Position numbers and translations under genes: made by a program. Under the pieces are notes generated by a model that ran no database searches, was not told the DNA's origin, and worked only from the letters and a program-made list of their open reading frames with translations. From Desulfomonilia bacterium (GTDB lineage: Bacteria; Desulfobacterota; Desulfomonilia; UBA1062), in assembly GCA_036567785.1 (NCBI GenBank), contig DATCTV010000030.1, positions 1 to 64,000 of the forward strand: a stretch of DNA of 64,000 nucleotides. Reading direction: 5' to 3'. Positions 49,496-57,845 of the stretch are shown one piece after another (positions within the stretch are counted from its first letter, which is position 1; each line of letters begins with the position of its first letter).

Positions 49496-51301
49496 ATGAA
49501 GGAGAATCTGGGGCAGATTTTCAGGAGACAGGCTAAAAAATTCGGCAGCAGGCTTGCCGCCGAAAAGAGAATGGACGGAGTATGGCACGGTATTACCTGG
49601 GAAGAATACTATAAAGCTGCAAAGGAAATCGGACTTGGTTTATACAGCCTCGGGGTCAGAAAGGGTGACCGTGTTTCCATTTTGAGTACCAACAGGCTTG
49701 AATGGATTGAATCGGATATGGGTATAATCGGAATTGGAGCTGTTACGATACCCATATATCCGACAGTACCTTCATCTGAAGCGGGTTACATAAATAACAA
49801 CTCAGATGCCAAAGTCTTCATTGCGGAAAACAAAGAAGCTGCCGATAAAGGTCTCGACACAATAGGGCTGTGTCCCGAGCTTTTAAAGATAGTCGTCATT
49901 GACACACGCGGCGTTGATATGAATGACAACAGGCTTATGAGTTTTGAAGAACTCAGAACGCTTGGTGCCGAACTGGACAAGAAAGAGCCGGGTCTTTTCG
50001 AAAAGCTGACAGATGCTGTAAGTGTGGATGATCTTGCCACATTTGTCTATACATCCGGCACGACAGGGCATCCGAAGGGCGCCATGATAACGCACAAGAA
50101 TATTCTTGCCGTATTTGACGGTCTTGGCAAGATTGTCCCTGCCGACGAGACGGATGAAACGGTTCCATTTCTGCCGCTGTGTCATGTTTTCGAGAGAATA
50201 GCAGGACATTTCTACGGCATGAAGGTCGGCATCACCTCGCATTATGCTCAGGATTTCAACACAATCGTCGAAGACATACAGGCCAAGAGGCCGACAATCA
50301 TTCTTGCCGTGCCCCGTGTGTGCGAAAAGGTCTATGCAAAGATACAGGCCCAGGTCAAGCAGCAGCCGCCGCTGATGCAGAAGGTCTTCAAATGGGCTAC
50401 AACAGTAGGCGCACAGGTGAGTAAATTAAAAGAGAAGAAGCAGTCGATCCCGCTTCTTCTGAACATTCAGTATAAGATTGCATATAATCTTGTTTACAAG
50501 AAAGTCGCTATGGCGCTGGGCGGCCGTGTGCGCTGGATGACTGCTGCAGGAGCGCCGCTGTCCCGCGAGATTGCCGATTTCTTCAATGCTGCGGGCGTAT
50601 TTGTAATCGAGGGTTATGGCATGACCGAAAGCACTGCACCTGCGACTCTCAACACGATAACAGACTACAAGCTCGGTACGACCGGCAAGCCGCTTCCGTG
50701 CAATGAAATCAAGATCGCTGACGACGGCGAAATCCTTATCAAGGGCGATAACGTCATTCAGGGCTACTGGAAAATGCCTGAACAGACAAAAGAGGCCTTT
50801 ACCGATGACGGCTGGCTGAAAAGCGGTGATATAGGACATCTCGATTCAGACGGCTTCCTGGTAATAACGGACCGCAAGAAAGACCTTATCATAACCGCAG
50901 GCGGAAAAAACATAGCACCTCAGAATATCGAGAACATGTTCAAGCAGGACCCTCTGTTCGAGCAGGTCATAGTAATCGGCGACAACCGGAAATACCTTGT
51001 TTCGCTGTTCAACCTGAACCACGAAGAGAGTGCACGTATAGCAAAACAGGCGGGCATAAGCTTTAATAATCCTGAAGAACTGTTTGATAAGAAGGAGTTC
51101 TTAAACCTGGTTGACAAACATGTTCAGGATCTCAACAGAAATCTCGCAAGGGTTGAAACCATAAAATACTACAGGGTGCTCAAAAATACATTCTCGGAAG
51201 CCACAGGCGAACTGACGCCGTCGCTCAAGGTTAAGCGCAAGGTGGTCATGAACAAATACAAGGATATCATCGAGAGCATGTATCCGGTTGACGGAGAATA
51301 A
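49496..51301 (+). CDS. Long-chain acyl-CoA synthetase (AMP-forming)
   Basis: This 601-aa member of the acyl-adenylate family of the FACL/FadD15-like type has the P-loop motif YTSGTTGHPKGAMITHKN, VIEGYGMTESTAPAT, the hinge region KSGDIGHLDSDGFLVITDRKKDLIITAGGKNIAPQNIE, and the C-terminal catalytic Lys region LTPSLKVKRK. It would activate a carboxylic acid for entry to the cluster. The ATG at 49496 follows AGGAGG; the frame opens upstream. Confidence 0.92.
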   Translation: MKENLGQIFRRQAKKFGSRLAAEKRMDGVWHGITWEEYYKAAKEIGLGLYSLGVRKGDRVSILSTNRLEWIESDMGIIGIGAVTIPIYPTVPSSEAGYINNNSDAKVFIAENKEAADKGLDTIGLCPELLKIVVIDTRGVDMNDNRLMSFEELRTLGAELDKKEPGLFEKLTDAVSVDDLATFVYTSGTTGHPKGAMITHKNILAVFDGLGKIVPADETDETVPFLPLCHVFERIAGHFYGMKVGITSHYAQDFNTIVEDIQAKRPTIILAVPRVCEKVYAKIQAQVKQQPPLMQKVFKWATTVGAQVSKLKEKKQSIPLLLNIQYKIAYNLVYKKVAMALGGRVRWMTAAGAPLSREIADFFNAAGVFVIEGYGMTESTAPATLNTITDYKLGTTGKPLPCNEIKIADDGEILIKGDNVIQGYWKMPEQTKEAFTDDGWLKSGDIGHLDSDGFLVITDRKKDLIITAGGKNIAPQNIENMFKQDPLFEQVIVIGDNRKYLVSLFNLNHEESARIAKQAGISFNNPEELFDKKEFLNLVDKHVQDLNRNLARVETIKYYRVLKNTFSEATGELTPSLKVKRKVVMNKYKDIIESMYPVDGE

Positions 51302-51304
51302 ATA

Positions 51305-51334
51305 ATTTCAAATTTCAAATTTGAGATTTGAAAT
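51305..51334. promoter_or_regulatory. 30-bp near-perfect AT-rich palindrome upstream of the CoA-transferase genes
   Basis: ATTTCAAAT...ATTTGAAAT encloses TCAAATTTGA. The two 15-base halves are complementary except for one T/G pair, which would be a wobble in RNA. It lies 12 bp before the Shine-Dalgarno of the CoA-transferase A gene. It could be an operator or a long hairpin. Confidence 0.55.
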
Positions 51335-51356
51335 CACAAATATACAGGAGGTTAGT

Positions 51357-52355
51357 GTGGACATTTTAGAACAGGGAATTGGGGAGCTTTTCACGGATCC
51401 CGATCCGGACAAGGCAAGGCTGCACTTCCGCCACAAATCGCGGAAACTGGAAAACAAGCTCATGCCTCTCAAGGAAGCGATTGATAAGTACGTGAAGGAC
51501 GGCGAATATCTCGCCATAGGCGGTTTTGGCGCAAACAGAGCACCGATTGCCGCTTGTCATGAGATTGTCCGGCAGGGAAGGAAAAACATGGGATTCGCAG
51601 GGCACACGTCCACCCATGATTTTCAGATTCTGGCTGCGGGCGAGGTTTTCAACAGGTGTGATGCCGCTTATATAATAGGCCTGGAAGCAAGGGGACTTTC
51701 CAATGTTGCCCGCAGGTATATGCAGAGCGGCAAGGTTCAGGTCACCGAATGGAGCAATTACAGCCTGGCGGCAAGACTCAAGGCCGCCGCTATGGGTGTC
51801 CCGTTCGTACCGACCAGAAACCTGATGGGAACCGATACCTTCAAGTACAGCGGCTGCAAGGTAGTTGAGTGTCCCTTCACAGGTAAAAAGATTGTGCTTC
51901 AGCCCGCCCTCTATCCGGACATATCGATCATTCATGTGCATGAAGCCGACATATACGGCAACTGCCGCATAAAGGGCATCATGATTGCCGATGACGATCT
52001 GGCAAGGGCTAGCAAAAAGCTCATCATTACATGCGAAAGGCTTATTCCCAATGAAGAAATCCGCCGTGATCCTACAGCGACGAAGATACCTTACTGGCTG
52101 GTGGATGCAGTCTGTGAAGTGCCTTTCGGCGCATATCCGGGTAATATGGCTTATGAATATTTCTCGGATGAACAGCATCTGAAAGAGTGGATGCAGACCG
52201 AAGAGGACCCCGAGAGGTTCAAGGCCTTCATGCAGAAGTATATTTATGGCTGCAAAGACCATTATGACTATATCGAGCTCAACGGCGGCATACACAAGAT
52301 AATCGAACTGAGACTGAAGGAACACATGCTTCACAAGGAGGTGACCAATGGCTGA
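51357..52355 (+). CDS. Glutaconate CoA-transferase-like subunit A
   Basis: This 332-aa class I CoA-transferase alpha subunit is like GctA: MPLKEAIDKYVKDGEYLAIGGFGANRAPIAACHEIVRQG, GLSNVARRYMQSGKVQVTEWSNYSLAARLKAAAMGVPFVPTR and a C-terminal KDHYDYIELNGG. The GTG start at 51357 follows AGGAGG. The steroid-ring enzyme IpdA belongs to the same family and is a hydrolase, so CoA transfer is likely but ring or chain hydrolysis is an alternative. It overlaps subunit B by eight bases. Confidence 0.86.
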   Translation: MDILEQGIGELFTDPDPDKARLHFRHKSRKLENKLMPLKEAIDKYVKDGEYLAIGGFGANRAPIAACHEIVRQGRKNMGFAGHTSTHDFQILAAGEVFNRCDAAYIIGLEARGLSNVARRYMQSGKVQVTEWSNYSLAARLKAAAMGVPFVPTRNLMGTDTFKYSGCKVVECPFTGKKIVLQPALYPDISIIHVHEADIYGNCRIKGIMIADDDLARASKKLIITCERLIPNEEIRRDPTATKIPYWLVDAVCEVPFGAYPGNMAYEYFSDEQHLKEWMQTEEDPERFKAFMQKYIYGCKDHYDYIELNGGIHKIIELRLKEHMLHKEVTNG

Positions 52356-53118
52356 TTACAATACCATGGAGCTGATGATTACGGTTGCCTCGCGTGAACT
52401 TGAAGACGGCGCCACGGCAGGAGTCGGGACGGGTGCCCCTTGTGCGGCGGCCATGCTTGCACAGAAGACTCATGCGCCGAACCTTGTTATCATGTTCGAG
52501 GCGGGCGGTGTAAGCCCGATCCTGCCTGAGATGCCGATCTCGGTCGGCGATTCGCGCACATTCAACAAGGCCATTATGGCAACCAGCATGGCTGAGATTA
52601 TGGAGACATGCTGCCGGGGTTTTGTCGACTACACATTTCTGGGCGGAGCCCAGATCGATATGTTCGGCAATCTCAATTCGACGAAGATTGGAGGCGACCA
52701 CCAGAAGCCGAAGGTTAGACTGCCGGGTTCCGGCGGGGCCAATGATTTCGGATCATTCTGCTGGAAAATGATGGTCATGACTGTCCAGGATGCGAGACGT
52801 TTTGTTGAAAACATCGATTTCATCACTACCCCCGGATGGATCAAAGGCGGCAATTCCCGCTATGATGCCGGTTTGCCTCTGGGAACCGGGCCTTATAAGA
52901 TAATCACGAACATGGCTGTCATGGACTTTGAACCCGAGAGCAAACGCATGAGGGTCATATCCATCAATCCCGGCTATACATTCAAGGATGTGCAGGAAAA
53001 CTGCGGATTCGAGCTTTTGCAGATTCCCAAGATAAAGGAGACAAAAGCACCGACTCACCATGAATTGTCGATTCTTCGCGAGCAGGTCGATCCGTACAGA
53101 TACATAATTGGAAGATAG
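52348..53118 (+). CDS. Glutaconate CoA-transferase-like subunit B
   Basis: This 256-aa beta subunit of the CoA-transferase has a probable catalytic Glu (E51) in LVIMFEAGGVSP, the position of the Glu that forms the thioester in GctB. FVDYTFLGGAQIDMFGNLNSTKIG, PGSGGANDFG and VDPYRYIIGR are also typical. AAGGAGGTGA within the end of subunit A is its RBS, so the two subunits are coupled. Confidence 0.88.
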   Translation: MADYNTMELMITVASRELEDGATAGVGTGAPCAAAMLAQKTHAPNLVIMFEAGGVSPILPEMPISVGDSRTFNKAIMATSMAEIMETCCRGFVDYTFLGGAQIDMFGNLNSTKIGGDHQKPKVRLPGSGGANDFGSFCWKMMVMTVQDARRFVENIDFITTPGWIKGGNSRYDAGLPLGTGPYKIITNMAVMDFEPESKRMRVISINPGYTFKDVQENCGFELLQIPKIKETKAPTHHELSILREQVDPYRYIIGR

Positions 53119-53141
53119 TAAAAAGCTAAAAGCTGTCGAGC

Positions 53142-53198
53142 TGTTAAGCAAAAATGCAAGTCAATTTCTTTGCGGCTTGATAGCTCATTAGCTTAACA
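53142..53198. repeat. Inverted repeat at the CoA-transferase/module 2 junction
   Basis: TGTTAAGC (53142-53149) and GCTTAACA (53191-53198) are complementary, and several AGCT tetramers flank them. They lie in a 107-bp gap in which no ORF is evident. The pairing is weaker than at the other junctions. Confidence 0.4.
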
Positions 53199-53225
53199 AC
53201 CAATCAGCTAAATTGGGAGGATAAT

Positions 53226-54368
53226 ATGTCAGGCAAGGTAGGGATAGTAGATATTGCCATGACAGCAGGTGCGCCAAGCCATGAGAACTTTCTCGACATA
53301 GTGTTCAGGGTCTGCAGGGAAGTTCTCGACAAGGCTGGTGTAAGCCGCGACGATGTTGGAACGGTCATCAGCTGTTCATCGGACGTTTTCCATTCAGGAA
53401 TGAGCTGTGCGAATGCATACTACTGGGATGCAGGAGCTGCCTTGCTCAAAAACGGCAGCCGCCAGGATGGCGAAGGACTCTTTGCTCTTGCATACGCAGC
53501 AATGCGGATAATGAGTGGTAACTATGAAACGGCACTGGTCCTCGGTGTTTGCAAGGGCTCTGAAAATCCTGAAAATGACGTAATAACGCATTTCTATACC
53601 GACCCGTTTTATTTGAGACAGTTGGGTCTTAACGAAACAATAGCCGCTGCGCTCCAGAAACGGGAATACATGGAACGTGCAGGCATTACCCAGGAACAGT
53701 GCGCGAAAGTCGTTGTCAAAAACCTGGGCAATGCGCTCGGCAACCCGTATGCACATATCAGAAAGCGCATTACCGTTGATGATGTCCTGGCAACGGAAAT
53801 GGTAATGGACCCCATCCATTCTCTGGAGGCGGGCCCCAAATCCGATGGCATAATAGCAATTCTTCTTGCAAACGAGAAAAAGGCCAAGCAGCTTACGAAA
53901 AAACCCGTATGGCTAAAAGGTTACGGTTCATCCCTGGACAGCTTTTACCCGGGCGACCGCGACCTCTTGAAAGGCCAGCTGCCCAATGCCGCAAAGCGAG
54001 CTTATGACATGGCAGGCATCAAGAATCCCAAAAAGGAGATAGATTGCTTCGAGATAACCGAGCCCTACGCCTTCCAGGAGCTTCTGTGGTGCGAAGACCT
54101 AGGGCTTTGCGGCAAAGGCGAAGGCGGCAAGCTCATCGATAAGGGCACTACTTCAATGGCAGGTGCAATGCCGGTCAACCCTTCGGGCGGAACGCTCGCC
54201 ATGAATCCCTATATTTCACGCAGCCTGTACAGGCTTGCAGAATGCGTCCTTCAGATAAGAGGACAGGCGGGCGAGCATCAGCTGGACCGCGAGGTCAAGA
54301 CAGCTCTGGCGCACGGCACGCACGGTTTCGCCGGACAATGCCATGCCGTTGCGATAGTGGGAGCATAG
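53226..54368 (+). CDS. Thiolase-fold protein lacking catalytic Cys and His (module 2, first)
   Basis: This 380-aa protein has the same length as, and is clearly related to, the first thiolase-like protein of module 1 (shared SCSSDVF/TCSDDVF, GIKNPKK, SYFLGDRDL/SFYPGDRDL). The nucleophile region is GSRQDGEGLFALAYAAM with no Cys, and the C-terminal motif VNPSGGTLAMNPYISRS lacks GHP. It is probably the structural partner of the next gene. GGGAGG lies before the ATG. Confidence 0.8.
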   Translation: MSGKVGIVDIAMTAGAPSHENFLDIVFRVCREVLDKAGVSRDDVGTVISCSSDVFHSGMSCANAYYWDAGAALLKNGSRQDGEGLFALAYAAMRIMSGNYETALVLGVCKGSENPENDVITHFYTDPFYLRQLGLNETIAAALQKREYMERAGITQEQCAKVVVKNLGNALGNPYAHIRKRITVDDVLATEMVMDPIHSLEAGPKSDGIIAILLANEKKAKQLTKKPVWLKGYGSSLDSFYPGDRDLLKGQLPNAAKRAYDMAGIKNPKKEIDCFEITEPYAFQELLWCEDLGLCGKGEGGKLIDKGTTSMAGAMPVNPSGGTLAMNPYISRSLYRLAECVLQIRGQAGEHQLDREVKTALAHGTHGFAGQCHAVAIVGA

Positions 54369-54377
54369 GAGGCGGCT

Positions 54378-55544
54378 ATGGGAAGACCAGTTGCAATTAT
54401 CGGAAGCGGACAGACAAACCATGGCAAGCGCTTTGACGTCAATTATCCCGAGCTTGTGAACGAAGCGGTCGAAGCCCTTATGGAGAACACGGGTATTGAC
54501 CTCAAGGATATCGACGGTGTTGTTTTCGGCACCATGCCCTCCATGATGGAAGGGGTGGCGCTTACTCACTTCTATTTCGCCGATGTTCTGCGTGCCGTTG
54601 GCAAGCCGATTCTCAAGACCGAGACATGCGGTTCGACCGGGATATCGATAGCCATTACCGGCTATTACTGGGTGACATCCGGCATGGCGGACCTGGTCCT
54701 CGTAATCGGTTCCGAGAAGATGAACGAGGGTGATTCACAGTCGACCATGACGTCGATACTCGACCCGTTTTACCAGAAGTATTTCATCTCAGGCGCGCCG
54801 GGCATATTCTCCATGCAGTCTCAGGAGTGGTCCAAGCGTTTCGGCATTCCTGAAGAAAAGGTCAGGGCCGCTGCGACAAGGCTGTCGATAGACCATCACA
54901 ATGATGCGTTCGATAATCCACACGCGCATATCAAACAGCATCTTACCGAAGAGCAGGTCAATACCGCCCGCATAATCACATACCCGGTCAGGCTATGGGA
55001 TGTATGTCCTGCATCGGACGGTGCATGCGCCATGCTGATCGCATCCGAAAAGTATGCCAAGAAGCTCGGCAGGAAGGCGGCATGGATAAAGGGCGTAGGT
55101 TACTGCGGCGAGGAATACTGGTTCGGCGATTCGGACAAGGTAATCTGGCAGTCGGCGATACAGGCGTCGAGACAGGCTTATAAAATGGCCGGTATAAAAA
55201 ACCCGCGCAAGGAACTCGACGTGGCTGAGGTCTATAATCCGTTCACCTTCCAGGAACTGCTCTATTACGAATGCTTCGGGTTCTGCGATTTCGGCACCGC
55301 ATGCGATTACACCCTCAAGGGCGTATTCTCAAGAGAAGGCGAACTGCCCTGCGACCCGTCCGGGGGGACGCTCTGCACAAACCCCATCGGTGCAACGGGT
55401 CTCAACCGTGTGGCTGAGGCGGCCCTGCAGGTGACGAATCAGGCAGGGGCGCATCAGATTCCAAATGCCAAAACGGCACTGGCACACGCAATGGGCGGAG
55501 TCGATCAGTACAACGGCGTCATGATCGTAAGCTCGGTGAAATAG
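54378..55544 (+). CDS. Thiolase-fold enzyme with retained candidate Cys (module 2, second)
   Basis: This 388-aa protein has KTETCGSTGISIAITGYYWV, which keeps a Cys at the thiolase nucleophile position. It is the only one of four paralogues here to do so. The C-terminal motif is CDPSGGTLCTNPIGATGLNR, with Asn in place of the GHP His. With its DUF35 neighbours this resembles BbsB-type thiolases that work with the DUF35 protein BbsA in anaerobic toluene degradation. A thiolytic step on a beta-ketoacyl-CoA is the likely role. AGGAGG lies upstream. Confidence 0.83.
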   Translation: MGRPVAIIGSGQTNHGKRFDVNYPELVNEAVEALMENTGIDLKDIDGVVFGTMPSMMEGVALTHFYFADVLRAVGKPILKTETCGSTGISIAITGYYWVTSGMADLVLVIGSEKMNEGDSQSTMTSILDPFYQKYFISGAPGIFSMQSQEWSKRFGIPEEKVRAAATRLSIDHHNDAFDNPHAHIKQHLTEEQVNTARIITYPVRLWDVCPASDGACAMLIASEKYAKKLGRKAAWIKGVGYCGEEYWFGDSDKVIWQSAIQASRQAYKMAGIKNPRKELDVAEVYNPFTFQELLYYECFGFCDFGTACDYTLKGVFSREGELPCDPSGGTLCTNPIGATGLNRVAEAALQVTNQAGAHQIPNAKTALAHAMGGVDQYNGVMIVSSVK

Positions 55545-55554
55545 GGGGGATGCC

Positions 55555-56007
55555 ATGAAAGAATATAAAACAATTTCGAATACGATGACGCTGCCCCATA
55601 AATACGGGGCAGGGCCTGTCATAACAAAATTTTATGACGGTCTGAGGCAGGGGAAAATTCTTGCGAACACATGCCCTCATTGCAAGAAAACATATGTTCC
55701 GGCCCGTTCGTTCTGTCCGGGATGCCTTGCCAAGATGGACAAATGGGTCGAGCTTTCGGGCAAGGGCGAGGTTGTTTCCTGGGCTTATACTGATAAACCC
55801 TTTTTCGGCTCGCCGTGTGAACCTCCTTTCATAACGGCACTGATAAGACTTGCGGGGACCGACTGTGATTTCCTGCACCTGATCGGCGGCGCGGATCTGA
55901 AGACTCTGTCCAGAAAGCTCAAAAAAGGCCTCAAGGTCAAAGCCGTTTTCAGTGATGATAAAAAAGGCCATATGCTCGACATCAAATACTTCGAGCCGGT
56001 ACGTTAG
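55555..56007 (+). CDS. DUF35 zinc-ribbon/OB-fold protein (module 2, first)
   Basis: This 150-aa DUF35 protein has a complete zinc ribbon CPHCKKTYVPARSFCPGC and an OB-fold with GKGEVVSWAYTDKPFFGSPCEPPFITALIRLAGTDCDFLHLIGG. It is predicted to bind the CoA moiety and gate the active site of the adjacent thiolase-fold pair. It is closely related to the next gene (both end in KGHxxDIKYF), suggesting a local duplication. Confidence 0.88.
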   Translation: MKEYKTISNTMTLPHKYGAGPVITKFYDGLRQGKILANTCPHCKKTYVPARSFCPGCLAKMDKWVELSGKGEVVSWAYTDKPFFGSPCEPPFITALIRLAGTDCDFLHLIGGADLKTLSRKLKKGLKVKAVFSDDKKGHMLDIKYFEPVR

Positions 56008-56017
56008 GGGGTGTGTG

Positions 56018-56509
56018 ATGGCGGAACAGATCAGAAAAGAATGCGATGTCGTTACGGACGAAATATCGGTCGACTATGAGATTGCCTACGGTCCTACGTG
56101 GATCAAGTTTTTTGACGGGATGAAGGAAGAGAAGATTCTCGGCAGCAAATGCGCAAAATGCGGAAGGATACTTGTGCCGGCGCGTTCATACTGCCCCCGC
56201 TGCTTCGTGGAAGTAAACAGCTTTATCGAGGTTGCCCAGGAAGGTGCAATTGTCGCCTGGGCGCTGACCGAGTACGAATACTTCGGAATGCCCACCAAAC
56301 CGCCGTTCATAGGGGCCCTTATCAGGCTGGACGGCACCGATTCCAACTTCCTTCATCTGATCGGCGGCATCGACCTGTCCGATTCGGAGCTCGTGCGCAA
56401 AACAGTTCAGAACGGCATGAAAGTGAAGGCCGTCTGGAATGAAGACAAAAAAGGCCACATCATGGATATAAAATATTTCACACCGGTCAAGTCCGGGAAG
56501 AGCAAATAA
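56018..56509 (+). CDS. DUF35 zinc-ribbon/OB-fold protein (module 2, second)
   Basis: This 163-aa DUF35 protein has a complete zinc ribbon CAKCGRILVPARSYCPRC and an OB-fold (EYEYFGMPTKPPFIGALIRLDGTDSNFLHLIGG). It is a paralogue of the preceding gene, separated by 10 bp, and has a longer N-terminal segment. The ATG at 56018 is preferred, with GGGGGTG upstream; the frame opens inside the previous gene. Confidence 0.88.
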   Translation: MAEQIRKECDVVTDEISVDYEIAYGPTWIKFFDGMKEEKILGSKCAKCGRILVPARSYCPRCFVEVNSFIEVAQEGAIVAWALTEYEYFGMPTKPPFIGALIRLDGTDSNFLHLIGGIDLSDSELVRKTVQNGMKVKAVWNEDKKGHIMDIKYFTPVKSGKSK

Positions 56510-56539
56510 ATTGAACACGAAACTCTCCCTATCTCCCAC

Positions 56540-56637
56540 CCCTCTTTCCCACATGGGAAAGAGGGCCATGTCTTTAATCAATCCGCGCCAAGACGCGGAT
56601 TGATTAAAAGATATAGCCTCCTCCTGAGAACAGGAGG
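56540..56637. repeat. Triple-hairpin element between the DUF35 and acyl-CoA dehydrogenase genes
   Basis: Three successive stems occur. CCCTCTTTCCC/GGGAAAGAGGG at 56540-56565 has 11 bp and a four-base loop. TTTAATCAATCCGCG with its perfect complement at 56573-56608 has 15 bp and a six-base loop. CCTCCT/AGGAGG lies at 56620-56637. Flanking CT-rich and GA-rich stretches could pair outside them. The structure fills most of a 175-bp gap and looks like an inserted palindromic repeat or an mRNA processing element. Confidence 0.75.
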
Positions 56638-56684
56638 GGGATGGGGGAGGTTGAGTTCTTGATTCATAATACAGGAGGGAAGGA

Positions 56685-57833
56685 ATGGATTTCACGTTAA
56701 CAGACGAACAGAAGATGTTTCGGGAGACGGTCTATCAGTATGCCAAGAAGGAGATAGCACCCTTGTGCGAAGAGGCCGACCTCAAAGGGGAGTTCAGTTT
56801 CGAGGTGTGGAGGAAACTGGGTGACATGGGGCTTCTGGGGCTTCCTTTCCCTGAGGAGCTCGGGGGCTCGGGTGCGGATATTGTTTCATGCTGCCTTTCC
56901 GGCGAGGCGTTAGCCCATGCGGGCGTCGACGGCGGCCATCTGCTGGCGCTCGGCGCGCATACTTATTTATGCGCTGCGACGCTTTATCATTTCGGGACCG
57001 AAGAACAGAAGAAAAAATATATACCCAAACTTGCTACCGGCGAATGGATAGGCTGCATGGGGCTTACCGAGCCGGGTGCGGGATCTGATGCAGCCAGCAT
57101 GAGGACAACGGCGGTCAAGAAGGGCGACAAGTATATTCTGAACGGTTCCAAGACTTTCATAACCAATGCCCCGGTAGCTCAGGTCATGGTTGTCTACGCC
57201 TCTCTTGACAAGTCAAAGAAGCATGAAGGAATCACCGCATTCATAGTCGAGAGGGATTTCAAGGGATTCTCCACAGGACAGCCTTTCCACAAGATGGGCT
57301 GCAAGTGCTCGACCACCTGCGAGGTCTTTTTTGAAGACTGTGAAGTTCCCCTGGAAAACTGCCTTGGAGGCGAGTTCAAGGGATGGAACATGGCGCTTTC
57401 CTCAGTCGAATGGGATCGCTGTACCCTGCTTGCCCCGTTCCTCGGGACTGGGCTCTTCGCGCTTGACGCATGCGCCAAGTATGCGAACGAACGTGTCCAG
57501 TTCAAGAAGCCGATCAGGGAATTCCAGGCCGTGCAGAACAGGATAGCTAATATAAAGATATTCAACGAGGCGGCAAAGCTCGCCATATACCGTGTCGCAT
57601 CGTCTAAGGACAACGGGCAGATGCTCAATCCTCTGCTTGCAGCGGTCAACAAGATGTATGTCGGAGACCTGGGCTGTGAGATGGCCACGGACGCTGTAAT
57701 GGTGCACGGCGGCTACGGCTTCATGCATGAATACCCGGTCGAGCGCAATTACCGCGATGCAAGGCTCGGGACAATCGGCGGAGGGACTTCGGACATCATG
57801 CGCATGATAGTTTCGCGCATCATGCTTATGTAA
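56685..57833 (+). CDS. Acyl-CoA dehydrogenase lacking the canonical catalytic Glu (first of pair)
   Basis: This 382-aa flavoprotein has LTDEQKMFRETVYQYAKKEIAPL, GLTEPGAGSDAASMRT, KTFITNAPVAQVMVV, RVQFKKPIREFQAVQNRIANI and VHGGYGFMHEYPVERNYRDARL. The C-terminal motif, normally YEGTSEI with the catalytic Glu, is GGGTSDI. An acidic pair in VEWDRC lies near the alternative base position used in isovaleryl-CoA dehydrogenase. It may work as a heteromer with the next gene. An electron-transferring flavoprotein would be the acceptor, but no etf gene is present in the window. Confidence 0.9.
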   Translation: MDFTLTDEQKMFRETVYQYAKKEIAPLCEEADLKGEFSFEVWRKLGDMGLLGLPFPEELGGSGADIVSCCLSGEALAHAGVDGGHLLALGAHTYLCAATLYHFGTEEQKKKYIPKLATGEWIGCMGLTEPGAGSDAASMRTTAVKKGDKYILNGSKTFITNAPVAQVMVVYASLDKSKKHEGITAFIVERDFKGFSTGQPFHKMGCKCSTTCEVFFEDCEVPLENCLGGEFKGWNMALSSVEWDRCTLLAPFLGTGLFALDACAKYANERVQFKKPIREFQAVQNRIANIKIFNEAAKLAIYRVASSKDNGQMLNPLLAAVNKMYVGDLGCEMATDAVMVHGGYGFMHEYPVERNYRDARLGTIGGGTSDIMRMIVSRIMLM

Positions 57834-57845
57834 TGGGGGTGGATA

